Assembly (NCBI RefSeq): GCF_019968905.1
Contig: NZ_CP079946.1
Location: forward strand, 5,270,001 to 5,334,000
DNA length: 64,000 bases
Source of the DNA: Corallococcus sp. EGB
Lineage (GTDB): Bacteria > Myxococcota > Myxococcia > Myxococcales > Myxococcaceae
Direction: 5' to 3'
This document shows positions 28,738-36,593 of this stretch, piece by piece. The translations under genes and the position numbers were made by a program. The notes under the pieces are model-generated. The model saw nothing but the letters and a program-made list of their open reading frames with translations, was not told the origin of the DNA and did not search any database. Each line of letters starts with the position of its first letter. Within the stretch, counting starts at the first letter, position 1.

Positions 28738-30666
28738 TCAGGGCAGCGCGGCTTCCCTGGCCAGCAGCGCCTCGAAGTCGGCGTACTTCATGGTCTTCAG
28801 GTCCTCGCCGCCATACCGGCGGGGGGCCACGGCGCCGGCCTCCACCTCGTTGTCGCCCACCACCAGGGTGAAGGGGACCTTCTGCATCTGGGCCTCGCGG
28901 ATCTTCGCGTTGAGCGTCATGCCGCGCTCGTCCAGCTCCACGCGGAACCCCTTGGCGCGCAGGTCGTCGCGCACCTTGCGGGCGTACTCCAGCTGACGGT
29001 CCGCCACGGTGACGATGGTGGCCTGCACCGGGGCCAGCCACGCCGGGAAGGCGCCGGCGAAGTGCTCGATGAGGATGGCGGTGAAGCGCTCGAAGGAGCC
29101 GAAGATGGCGCGGTGGAGGACCACCGGCCGGTGCTCGGCGTTGTCCTCGCCCACGTAGGTGAGGTCGAAGCGCTCCGGGGCCAGGTAGTCCAGCTGCATG
29201 GTGCCCAGCTGCCACTTGCGGCCGATGCTGTCGGAGACGGCGAAGTCGATCTTCGGGCCGTAGAAGGCGCCGTCACCCGGGGCCAGCTCGTACTGAAGGC
29301 CCAGCGACTCCAGCGCCGCCTTGAGGCCGCCTTCCGCACGGTCCCAGAGGGAGTCGTCGCCCAGGCGCTGCTCGGGGCGCGTGGACAGCTTCACCGCGTA
29401 GGTGAGGCCCACCGCCTTGTAGACGCGGTCCAGCAGCTGCACGAAGCGCCGCACCTCGTCGGTGATCTGGCTCTCCATGCAGTAGATGTGCGCGTCGTCC
29501 TGCGCGAACTGGCGCACGCGGGTGAGGCCGCCCAGGGAGCCCGCGGCCTCGTTGCGGTGGAGCACGTCCTGGGTGTGCAGGCGCAGGGGCAGGTCGCGGT
29601 AGCTGTGCTTCTTGAAGCCGAAGTACAGGTGGTGCGACGGGCAGTTCATCGGCTTGAGGGAGAAGTCGTGCTCGCCGGACTCGCTGTCGAGCACCAGGAA
29701 CATGTTCTCCTTGTACTTGCCCCAGTGGCCGCTCGTCTCCCAGAGGCCCTTGTTGAACATCAGGGGCGTCTTGATCTCCACGTAGCCGTCACCAGCCGTG
29801 AGGTTGCGCATCCAGTTGGACAGCGTCTGGTAGAGCGCGGTGCCCTTGGGCGTCCAGAAGGCCGCGCCCGGCGAGTACGGGTGGAAGTGGAAGAGGTCCA
29901 GCTCCTTGCCCAGCTTGCGGTGGTCTCGCTTGCGGGCCTCTTCAATGCGCGTGAGGTAGGCGTCCAGGGCCTTCTTGTCGAAGAAGGCCGTGCCGTACAC
30001 GCGCTGGAGCATGGGGTTGCGGTGGTCGCCGCGCCAGTAGGCGCCGCTGGAGGAGAGGATCTTGATGACGCCGATCTTCCCGGTGCTGGGCGCGTGGGGC
30101 CCCAGGCAGAAGTCCACCCATTCGCCGTGGCTGTAGAGCGTGAGCGTCTTGGCGCCCTTGGCGGCGATGTCCTTGACGATCTCCACCTTGAACTTCTCGC
30201 CCTTCTCCTCGAAGAGCTTGATGGCGTCCTCCATGGAGATTTCCGTGCGGACGAAGGGCGCGTCCTGCTTGAGCTCCGCGTTGGCGGCCGCCTCGATCTT
30301 CTCCAGCTCCTCCGGGGTGAAGGGCTTCTCGCGGAAGAAGTCGTAGTAGAAGCCCTCCTCCGTCGCGGGACCGATGGTCACCTGCGTGCCGGGGAACAGG
30401 CGCTGCACGACGCTGGCCACCACGTGCGCGGCGTCGTGACGGATGAGGTCCAGGCCCTCCGGGCTCTTGGAGGTGAAGATCTGGAGCTTCGCGTCCGCGT
30501 CGAGCGTGCGGGACAGGTCCACGTCCTGATCATTGACCCGGGCGAACAGGGCCGCCTTCGCGAGCCCGACGCCGATGCTGCCCTTCACGAAGTCCGCGAT
30601 GGTCGTGCCCCGGGCGGTCTGCTTCTGGCTGCCGTCGGGGAGCGTCACCGTGATGGATTCGGACAT
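28738..30666 (-). CDS. thrS: threonyl-tRNA synthetase
   Basis: 642 residues, full length. N-terminal TGS domain ([20 protein letters not shown]), editing domain with [17 protein letters not shown] and the [16 protein letters not shown] region, class II catalytic core ([39 protein letters not shown] with the zinc Cys), and C-terminal anticodon-binding domain ([17 protein letters not shown]). It charges tRNA-Thr in the cytoplasm. First protein gene of the operon thrS-infC-rpmI-rplT-pheS-pheT-ihfA, behind tRNA-Val and its terminator. It ends 100 bp before the infC start. Confidence 0.98.
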   Translation of the reverse strand: MSESITVTLPDGSQKQTARGTTIADFVKGSIGVGLAKAALFARVNDQDVDLSRTLDADAKLQIFTSKSPEGLDLIRHDAAHVVASVVQRLFPGTQVTIGPATEEGFYYDFFREKPFTPEELEKIEAAANAELKQDAPFVRTEISMEDAIKLFEEKGEKFKVEIVKDIAAKGAKTLTLYSHGEWVDFCLGPHAPSTGKIGVIKILSSSGAYWRGDHRNPMLQRVYGTAFFDKKALDAYLTRIEEARKRDHRKLGKELDLFHFHPYSPGAAFWTPKGTALYQTLSNWMRNLTAGDGYVEIKTPLMFNKGLWETSGHWGKYKENMFLVLDSESGEHDFSLKPMNCPSHHLYFGFKKHSYRDLPLRLHTQDVLHRNEAAGSLGGLTRVRQFAQDDAHIYCMESQITDEVRRFVQLLDRVYKAVGLTYAVKLSTRPEQRLGDDSLWDRAEGGLKAALESLGLQYELAPGDGAFYGPKIDFAVSDSIGRKWQLGTMQLDYLAPERFDLTYVGEDNAEHRPVVLHRAIFGSFERFTAILIEHFAGAFPAWLAPVQATIVTVADRQLEYARKVRDDLRAKGFRVELDERGMTLNAKIREAQMQKVPFTLVVGDNEVEAGAVAPRRYGGEDLKTMKYADFEALLAREAALP

Positions 30667-30688
30667 GGCGGATAAACCCCTGCGCTGG

Positions 30689-30733
30689 AAAAAACCGCGG
30701 GCGGCAGGCTTTTGGAAAAGCCGGCCGCCCGCG
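30689..30733 (-). terminator. strong terminator after tRNA-Val
   Basis: Minus strand: CGCGGGCGGC (30733-30724) pairs with GCCGCCCGCG (30705-30696); after one mismatch, GGCTTTT pairs with AAAAGCC around a two-base turn. Six T residues (30694-30689) follow. It separates tRNA-Val from thrS, so the thrS promoter must lie in or after it, within about 25-60 bp of the thrS start. Confidence 0.85.
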
Positions 30734-30754
30734 AGATGGAACGCTTACTGATGA

Positions 30755-30826
<72 letters not shown>

Positions 30827-30909
30827 GTCGTGCGGATGGGCGCGGGGAATAACAGCGGGCTCCCGCACCTGTCAAGGAACATGAGCGCGAGCCGTGATCT
30901 TCCCCGCGT

Positions 30910-31590
30910 TCACGTCTCCAACAACGCTCGGACGCGTTTCATCACCGCGTCGAACATGGCGGGGGTGAGCCGCCCCGTCTGGGTGTTCTGCTGGCTGACG
31001 TGGTAGCTGCCCACGAGCCACCGGCCGTCCGGCAACCGGTACTCGGCGCCATGGCCAAAGGCAGGCCGGGGCGTGGGAAGCGGACTGCCCGTGCGGGCGG
31101 CGGACGCCAGCGCGGCGTTCCACCCGATGGCCCCCAGGGCGAGCAGCACCCGGCCCGGCAGGAGCGCCATCTCCCGGTCCAGGAACGGGGCGCACCGGGA
31201 CAGCTCCTCCGGCAGGGGCTTGTTGTCCGGCGGCGCACACCGGCCCGCGGCGACGATGAAGGCGTCCGTCAGCTTCAGCCCGTCCTCCCGGTGCTCGCTG
31301 TGGGCCTGGTTCGCGAACCCCGCGCGCTGGAGGCCCGCGTAGAGGAAGTCGCCGGAGCGGTCCCCGGTGAACATCCGCCCCGTCCGGTTGGCGCCATGGG
31401 CGGCGGGCGCCAGGCCCACGATGATCAGCCGGGCCTTCGGGTCGCCAAAGCCGGGGACGGGCTTCCCCCAGTAGTCCCAGTCGCGGTAGGCGCGCCGCTT
31501 CACGCGGGCCACCTCTTCACGCCAGGCCACCAGCCGGGGGCAGGCCCGGCAGGCGATGATCTCCTGATGCAGCTTCTCCAGCTTCGTCAC
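30910..31590 (-). CDS. family 5 uracil-DNA glycosylase (UDGb)
   Basis: 226 residues. Motif 1 GLAPAAHGANRTGRMFTGD is that of family-5 UDGb, which has Ala rather than Asp/Asn as in other UDG classes. Cys14 and Cys17 (CRACP), with later Cys in AAGRCAPP and LSRCAPF, are placed for the [4Fe-4S] cluster of families 4 and 5. Motif HVSQQNTQTGRLT is near the C-terminus. The enzyme removes uracil or hypoxanthine from DNA, useful in a GC-rich genome prone to cytosine deamination. It starts with GTG overlapping the stop of the upstream permease by 4 bp, so the two are co-translated. Confidence 0.92.
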   Translation of the reverse strand: MTKLEKLHQEIIACRACPRLVAWREEVARVKRRAYRDWDYWGKPVPGFGDPKARLIIVGLAPAAHGANRTGRMFTGDRSGDFLYAGLQRAGFANQAHSEHREDGLKLTDAFIVAAGRCAPPDNKPLPEELSRCAPFLDREMALLPGRVLLALGAIGWNAALASAARTGSPLPTPRPAFGHGAEYRLPDGRWLVGSYHVSQQNTQTGRLTPAMFDAVMKRVRALLET

Positions 31591-32771
31591 GGCGCGCGTG
31601 CGCTCCCCTTGTAGAGCTCCGTGCGGCGGTAGCGCTGGAGGACGACGCTCAGGACGACCTTCAGGATGGCGCTGGCCGGGACCGCGAGGAGGATGCCCAC
31701 GAACCCGAACAATTCACCGAACGCGAGCACCGCGATGATGACCGCCACGGGGGCCAGGCCCACCTTCTCCCCCACGACGCGCGGGGTGATGACGAAGCCC
31801 TCGGCGAGCTGCCCGATGATGAACGTCGCCGCCACCACCGCGAGCTGCCACGGCCCCTGCCAGGACAGGAGCACGCCCAGGACGGCCAGCACCACGCCGA
31901 TGCCCGTGCCCAGGTAGGGCACCATGTTGCCGAAGCCGGCGATGAGCCCGATGGCGATGGCCAGGTCGATGCGCGCCACGCCCAGCCCCACCGCGTAGAG
32001 CACCGACAGGATGGCGCCCACGGTGAGCTGGCCCTGCACGAAGGCGGACAGCACCTCGTCCACCTCGCGGAAGCGCTGGCTCACCAGCGCCACCGAGCGG
32101 CGCGGCAGCAGGTCCTGGATGCGCCCCATGAGGCGCGGGTAGTCCTGGAGGAAGAAGAACGCGAGCACCGGCACCACCGACAGGCCCAGCAGCGTGGCCG
32201 CGAAGCGCGCGGTGTTGCCGGCGAAGCTCGCCACCAGCCGGGCCGCCGTGGGGCCCGCGCTCTGGATCAGCTCGGAGGCCTTCTCCCCCAGCTCCGCGGT
32301 GCGCTGGCTCACCAGCTCCGGCAGCGACACGCCCAGGAGCGACTCCACCTGCGGCACCACCTGGGTGCTGGCGCGCTGGAAGAAGCCGGGCAGCTTGGCG
32401 GCCTCGTCGCGGAAGACCGGCACCAGGTACAGGCCCGCGCCCACCAGCAGGAGCGTGCCCGCGACGAAGAGGATGGACGTGCCCCAGGTGCGGTCCACGC
32501 CGCGCTTCTCCAGGAGCGTCACCAGCGGGTTGAACGCGTACGCGCCCGTCAGCGCCAGCAGCACCGGCACCGCCACCCCGCCGAAGACGGACAGGAGCGC
32601 GAACACCAGCGCCAATGAGCCCACCATCACGCCGGACCAGATGAAGTCGACCCGGCGGGCCTCCGCCTCGTCCAGGGCCGAGGGGTCGCCGGGCGGAGGC
32701 ACGGGCTCCGGGTGCACGACGTGCAGCACCGGAGACACCTCCAGGGTCGCGATGGGCTGGGGAACCTTCAC
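31587..32771 (-). CDS. AI-2E family transporter (UPF0118)
   Basis: 394 residues with the AI-2E topology: helices near LALVFALLSVFGGVAVPVLL and GTSILFVAGTLLLVGAGLYL, an amphipathic middle, then VPVLAFFFLQDYPRL, GLIAGFGNMVPYLGTGIG and AVIIAVLAFGELFGFVGILL. The family was named for autoinducer-2 export, but many members transport ions or have unknown cargo. A GTG start at 32771 gives MKVPQPIATLEV. Upstream in frame there is an ATC preceded by AGGAGG at ideal spacing, encoding a basic extension; a start there cannot be excluded. Operon with the UDGb gene. Confidence 0.88.
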   Translation of the reverse strand: MKVPQPIATLEVSPVLHVVHPEPVPPPGDPSALDEAEARRVDFIWSGVMVGSLALVFALLSVFGGVAVPVLLALTGAYAFNPLVTLLEKRGVDRTWGTSILFVAGTLLLVGAGLYLVPVFRDEAAKLPGFFQRASTQVVPQVESLLGVSLPELVSQRTAELGEKASELIQSAGPTAARLVASFAGNTARFAATLLGLSVVPVLAFFFLQDYPRLMGRIQDLLPRRSVALVSQRFREVDEVLSAFVQGQLTVGAILSVLYAVGLGVARIDLAIAIGLIAGFGNMVPYLGTGIGVVLAVLGVLLSWQGPWQLAVVAATFIIGQLAEGFVITPRVVGEKVGLAPVAVIIAVLAFGELFGFVGILLAVPASAILKVVLSVVLQRYRRTELYKGSARAP

Positions 32772-32923
32772 CGCGCGCTCACTGCCTCTCTTACGACGTC
32801 CGATGGCCGCCTCCTGTGCCCGCCCATCCTACGGCGTCTTCAGCCCCTGATTGCGCTCCGTGTCCGGGCCCGATGCGTCGCCCGCTGCCTCGGGGACCAG
32901 GGTGCCGGCCTGGGAGGGCCCTC

Positions 32924-33310
32924 TCAGGGAGCGCCGCCGGCCTCGGGGGCCAGGGGCCGGAGCTTCACGTTCAGCGTCACGCGCGCGCCGCTGGGCTCGT
33001 AGTACGTCGTGTAGGGATAGAACCCGCGCTTCTTCACCTCCACCTGGTGGAAGCCCGAGTCGCCCAGCCGCAGGCTCCGGGACACCCCGGCGAAGTCGGT
33101 GCAGGTGCCCTGCTCCACCCCGTCCAGCAGGACCTGGGCGTCGGAGGGCTCGCACCGGAGCACCAGATCGCCGCGCTTGGACGCGTTGGACGCCATCAAC
33201 TGCTCCGCGCGGGCCACCGTCGCGGGCTGCTCCTGCTTCCCCGCGCAGCCGCCCGTCAGCATCAGCGCCACGGCGACCCCTGCCGTCTTTCCGCGGACCT
33301 TCCCGGACAT
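32924..33310 (-). CDS. PEGA-domain lipoprotein
   Basis: 128 residues: lipoprotein signal GVAVALMLTGGC, a short polar linker, then a PEGA-like beta domain (LVLRCEPSDAQVLLDGVEQG; GFHQVEVKKRGFYPY). PEGA domains are surface or periplasmic beta modules, common in myxobacteria. The ATG at 33310 overlaps the stop of the upstream gene (TGATG), so both are probably expressed together and may act at the same envelope site. Confidence 0.82.
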   Translation of the reverse strand: MSGKVRGKTAGVAVALMLTGGCAGKQEQPATVARAEQLMASNASKRGDLVLRCEPSDAQVLLDGVEQGTCTDFAGVSRSLRLGDSGFHQVEVKKRGFYPYTTYYEPSGARVTLNVKLRPLAPEAGGAP

Positions 33311-34125
33311 CACTGCGTCACGATGGCGACCCGGCCCTCGGCCAGGAAGCGCGTGTTCGCCTCGGTGAGGGCGCGGATGCCTTCGGCGCTCAGCACCAGG
33401 TCGGAGCCCTGGAGCTGCGCGGCCTTCACCACCAGGGGCTTGTCACCCACGCGCGAGGCCTTCCGCGCGGCGTCCAGGCTGTTGAACCAGGCCGCGACGC
33501 CCGCCGTGCCGCGCGCCTCCTGCGAGAGCACCGTCGCGGCGTAGAGCGCCTTGCCCGTGGTGTCCACCAGGCGGGGCGCGAGCACCGGCTTCAGGCCCAG
33601 CCCTCGCGCGTCCACCACCAGGCCCGTGTACTTCGCCGCGCCCTCCGCGTTGAGCACGATGGCCGGATCCGGAGGGGGCATCAGCGCCGCGGTGAGCGCC
33701 GCGAGCGGCACCTCCACGTCCATCTCCACGCCGCTGTCGGAGAAGTAGCGCGTGGCCAGGATCTTGTAGCCGCGGAGGGCTCCCTCGACGCGGGTCCTCA
33801 CGTCGTCACGCGCGAGCTCGTCGCCCACGGTGCGGCCCGCGCTCACCTGGATGCCCCTGGCCTGCTCCATCAGGCTGCGGAACGCGTCCTGCTTCGCGGA
33901 GCGCTCGGCGCCCAGGCGGGCCTGACCGGGGTTGGCGGCCTTGAGGTCCGGGGCCCCGGCGCCCGTGGCGCGCAGGACCGGGCCCTCCCAGTTGATGCCC
34001 GCGGTGCTCACGCCGCGCGCGGACTCGGCGGCGGGCATGACGGGTGCGGCGACCTTCGCTTCCTTGCCCTGGCCCAGCGCCGTCAGCGGCACGGCCAGCA
34101 ACAGTCCCCACAGCGAACGCCTCAC
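33310..34125 (-). CDS. secreted LPP20-like protein
   Basis: 271 residues with signal peptide (RRSLWGLLLAVPLTALGQG). The middle resembles LPP20-family envelope proteins: RLGAERSAKQDAFRSLMEQA then a region ending YKILATRYFSDSGVEMDVEV. This pattern is shared with proteins thought to be involved in cell-surface or motility structures. The start is GTG at 34125 with GGGAGGAG eight bases upstream, giving a proper signal peptide; a longer frame from 34191 does not. It is coupled to the PEGA gene. Confidence 0.7.
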   Translation of the reverse strand: MRRSLWGLLLAVPLTALGQGKEAKVAAPVMPAAESARGVSTAGINWEGPVLRATGAGAPDLKAANPGQARLGAERSAKQDAFRSLMEQARGIQVSAGRTVGDELARDDVRTRVEGALRGYKILATRYFSDSGVEMDVEVPLAALTAALMPPPDPAIVLNAEGAAKYTGLVVDARGLGLKPVLAPRLVDTTGKALYAATVLSQEARGTAGVAAWFNSLDAARKASRVGDKPLVVKAAQLQGSDLVLSAEGIRALTEANTRFLAEGRVAIVTQ

Positions 34126-34328
34126 GGAGCACTCCTCCCGTTGTCGCCGCCGCGGAACGTCGGCGAGCGGACAGGGAACCTCTCCGGTCATTCAAGGGGG
34201 TCACTTCGCGCGAAGTCAAGGCGACGCGGGGACGGGCGGATCCACCAGACGCCCTCGGCTTCGCGTACCGCGAGCCCCCGGTGGCACCGCGCAATCGCGG
34301 TGGCGCACGCGGAGGGTAACGCCTCGTG
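34126..34328. other. intergenic, no gene seen
   Basis: About 200 bp upstream of the LPP20-like gene and downstream of the PilZ gene. It has a few short inverted repeats (for example around CTTCGCGTACCGCGAG at 34259) but no convincing coding sequence. Confidence 0.35.
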
Positions 34329-34661
34329 TCAGTTGCCGCTGTTGTGCCGGTCGACGTAGGCGTCAATCATCTTGCGGTGGCGCTCGGTGAGCACCGTGAA
34401 GCGCACGCCGGACTGTTCCTTGCGGCCCAGTTCCTTCCATTCGCGAACGACTTCACCCTCGGCGTAGATGATCTCCTCGGAGCCGGGGAGCTGGAACTGG
34501 AGGCCCACGCGGCGCGCGTCGTGCTGGGGCTCGATGAGGCGCGAGAGGCTGACGCCCTCCTGGCTGATGTCCGCGGCCCGGGTCATGTACGGCACGCCGC
34601 CCATGTACTTGTTGAGGTAGATGTCCAGGGGCGCCCGGTTGGCCTTCCGCTTCTCGCTCAT
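34329..34661 (-). CDS. PilZ-domain protein
   Basis: 110 residues, MSEKRKANRAPLDIYLNKYM, with the PilZ c-di-GMP signature partly conserved: KRKANRAPL at the N-terminus (usual RxxxR is relaxed) and ADISQEGVSL for the (D/N)xSxxG motif. It is a single-domain effector, likely sensing c-di-GMP and influencing motility or exopolysaccharide. It stands alone. Confidence 0.82.
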   Translation of the reverse strand: MSEKRKANRAPLDIYLNKYMGGVPYMTRAADISQEGVSLSRLIEPQHDARRVGLQFQLPGSEEIIYAEGEVVREWKELGRKEQSGVRFTVLTERHRKMIDAYVDRHNSGN

Positions 34662-34886
34662 TGGCTCATGACCTCCAGCTGATGCAACAGGCTGCTGCGG
34701 GGGTGCAGCGACCTGAAGGCACAGTACGTTCAGACGTCATGCGCGCAAGAAAACGGCGGCCCTCCCGCGCGCCAGGCGGGCCTGCGTGCGCAGCGTTTCT
34801 CCGCTCGCTGGATTCTTCGCGTTGGCTTGTGCCCGCGGGCGGTCTGCGCACCTATAGTCCCCCCCATTCTCGTGAAAGGCGGAAGC
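34662..34886. promoter_or_regulatory. divergent leader region with possible -10 box
   Basis: This 225-bp divergent gap must hold promoters for the PilZ gene and the FKBP gene. CACCTATAGT near 34850 is a plausible -10 element about 30 bp before the FKBP ATG. A matching -35 is not clear. Confidence 0.3.
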
Positions 34887-35630
34887 ATGCGTATGCAGTG
34901 GAAGGCGGCCCTGGTGTTGATGCTCGGCGCTCCGGGATTCGCCCTGGCCCAGGCCCCGGCCAAACCCTCCAAGCCGGCGCCCGCGCCCGAGGCCGCCGCG
35001 AAGGCCGCCCCCGCCCAGGCGCCCCTGGAGCTTCGGACGGATGATCAGAAGGCCATCTATTCGCTCGGTGTGACGCTGGGCCAGAGCGTCACGGCGCTCG
35101 CGCTCACTCCGGAAGAAGTGCAGCTGCTCGAGCGCGGCCTCCAGGACGCGCTCGGCGGCACCGCGCCCGAGGTGGACACCAAGGAGTTCACCCCCAAGAT
35201 CCAGGCGCTCGCCAAGGCACGCCAGGCCCAGGTGAACATCGCCACGCTGGACCGCGCGTCCAAGGAGCCCGGGGCCGCCCGGCTGCCCTCCGGCGTCATC
35301 TACCGCGAGCTCAAGGCCGGCAGCGGCAAGTCGCCCCGCGCCACCGACACCGTGAAGGTGCACTACCAGGGCACCCTGGTGGACGGCTCGGAGTTCGACA
35401 GCTCCTACAAGCGCGGCCTGGCGGTGGAGTTCCCGCTCAACGGCGTCATCCCCTGCTGGACCCAGGGCGTGCAGAAGATGAAGGTCGGCGGCAAGGCGAA
35501 GCTCACCTGCCCCGCGAGCACCGCCTACGGCGAGCGCCCTCCCACGGGCTCGCGCATCCCGCCCAACGCCGTGCTCACCTTCGACGTGGAGCTGGTGGAC
35601 ATCCCCGGCAACACCTCCGCCACGCACTGA
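34887..35630 (+). CDS. FKBP-type peptidyl-prolyl isomerase (FkpA-like)
   Basis: 247 residues: signal peptide (LVLMLGAPGFALAQAPAK), Pro/Ala linker, an alpha-helical FKBP N-terminal dimerisation domain (about residues 50-135, SLGVTLGQSVTALALTPEE), then the FKBP isomerase domain (TVKVHYQGTLVDGSEFDSSY; MKVGGKAKLTCPASTAYGER; VLTFDVELVDI). It is exported and helps fold envelope or outer-membrane proteins. The ATG at 34887 lies just after AAAGGCGGAAGC and gives the signal peptide directly. Confidence 0.93.
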   Translation: MRMQWKAALVLMLGAPGFALAQAPAKPSKPAPAPEAAAKAAPAQAPLELRTDDQKAIYSLGVTLGQSVTALALTPEEVQLLERGLQDALGGTAPEVDTKEFTPKIQALAKARQAQVNIATLDRASKEPGAARLPSGVIYRELKAGSGKSPRATDTVKVHYQGTLVDGSEFDSSYKRGLAVEFPLNGVIPCWTQGVQKMKVGGKAKLTCPASTAYGERPPTGSRIPPNAVLTFDVELVDIPGNTSATH

Positions 35631-35639
35631 AGCACCGAC

Positions 35640-35664
35640 GGGGGCCCGCGCATCACGGGCCCCC
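35640..35664. terminator. bidirectional hairpin terminator
   Basis: GGGGGCCCG (35640-35648) pairs perfectly with CGGGCCCCC (35656-35664) around a 7-nt loop. It sits between the convergent FKBP gene and the 81-residue gene. A T-tract is lacking, so it may need Rho or act as a transcript end stabiliser. Confidence 0.6.
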
Positions 35665-35673
35665 GCGAAGGTG

Positions 35674-35919
35674 TCACGGCGGTGGCAGCTTCACGGACCG
35701 GCCGCCGAAGGGCGGGTTGGCCATGATGGCCTGGGCCAGCCGGTCCGCGAACGCGCGTCCCTCCCGCTGGAAGGCCCCGGTCTCCTCCGCGTTCAGGCGC
35801 ACGCGCACCTCGAACTGGACGATGCCGCCCACCACGACCTCGATGGACAGCGCCCCGTCCCGCCCGCGCAGCACGCGATACAGGAGCGGGCTCTGGAGGA
35901 GCACCTCTTCGTCGCTCAC
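35674..35919 (-). CDS. small conserved protein of unknown function
   Basis: 81 residues, MSDEEVLLQSPLLYRVLRGR to a Pro-rich end (GGRSVKLPPP). Good alternating pattern (LSIEVVVGGIVQFEVRVRL) suggests a small alpha/beta fold. No known family is recognised. The GTG at 35919 overlaps the stop of the lipoprotein gene before it by 4 bp, and GGAGATTCC precedes it, so it is co-translated with that gene. This coupling is the main evidence that it is real. Confidence 0.7.
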   Translation of the reverse strand: MSDEEVLLQSPLLYRVLRGRDGALSIEVVVGGIVQFEVRVRLNAEETGAFQREGRAFADRLAQAIMANPPFGGRSVKLPPP

Positions 35920-36551
35920 GGAATCTCCGCCACCTGCGTGTCCGCCACCGGCGCGTTGATGACCATCACCTCCGGCGCGCCGCCGGACGTATAGCCTCCG
36001 AACTTGAAGCAGTCGGTGTCCTCGGGCGTGGTGCACTTCCACACGCCGGGGTCCGCTTCCACCGGGAGGCGCGTGCAGACCTTCTGCGCCGCCAGGTCCA
36101 GCGTCATCATCCGCAGCGTGCCCTCGAAGTTCTTCGCCGGCAGGCCCAGCGCCTGGCCCAGCACCGCGGGGTCATGCTTGCCGTCCGCCGTCTTCGCCTT
36201 CTCCACCGCGCCGTGGATGGCCGCCGACGGCGCCGCGAACAGGTAGCAGCCCACGTCGTTGCAGCGGCCGAAGTTCTTCGCGCCCGTCTGCACCACGAAC
36301 TTCTGGTACGCGCTGTCCGTCATCAGCCACGACACCTTGCGGTCCGGGAAGTTCTTGTCGAGGTGCTGATCAATCCCGTAGGGGCTGGCCATCGCGTCCG
36401 CCTCCTTCGAGATGGCCTTCTGCGTGTCGTCACAGTAGTCCACCAACGACGCGGGCGCCGGCTCCGGGGTCTTCGTGCCGCCCTTCGTCGTCGCACAGCC
36501 CACCATCGTCGACAGGGAGCCCAGCACCAGCGCGCGAGAGATGAAATTCAC
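35916..36551 (-). CDS. hypothetical lipoprotein
   Basis: 211 residues; MNFISRALVLGSLSTMVGC (GTG start) is a lipoprotein signal with Cys19 lipidated. The mature protein contains several Cys (VDYCDDTQ; RCNDVGCYLFA; KVCTRLP; WKCTTPEDTDC) suited for disulfides, so it is probably periplasmic or surface-exposed. No family is recognised. GGAGG lies seven bases before the GTG. It overlaps the following 81-residue gene. Confidence 0.75.
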   Translation of the reverse strand: MNFISRALVLGSLSTMVGCATTKGGTKTPEPAPASLVDYCDDTQKAISKEADAMASPYGIDQHLDKNFPDRKVSWLMTDSAYQKFVVQTGAKNFGRCNDVGCYLFAAPSAAIHGAVEKAKTADGKHDPAVLGQALGLPAKNFEGTLRMMTLDLAAQKVCTRLPVEADPGVWKCTTPEDTDCFKFGGYTSGGAPEVMVINAPVADTQVAEIP

Positions 36552-36593
36552 GGTCAATCCTCCAGACAAGCGAAATGGGGAATGACCGGAGTA

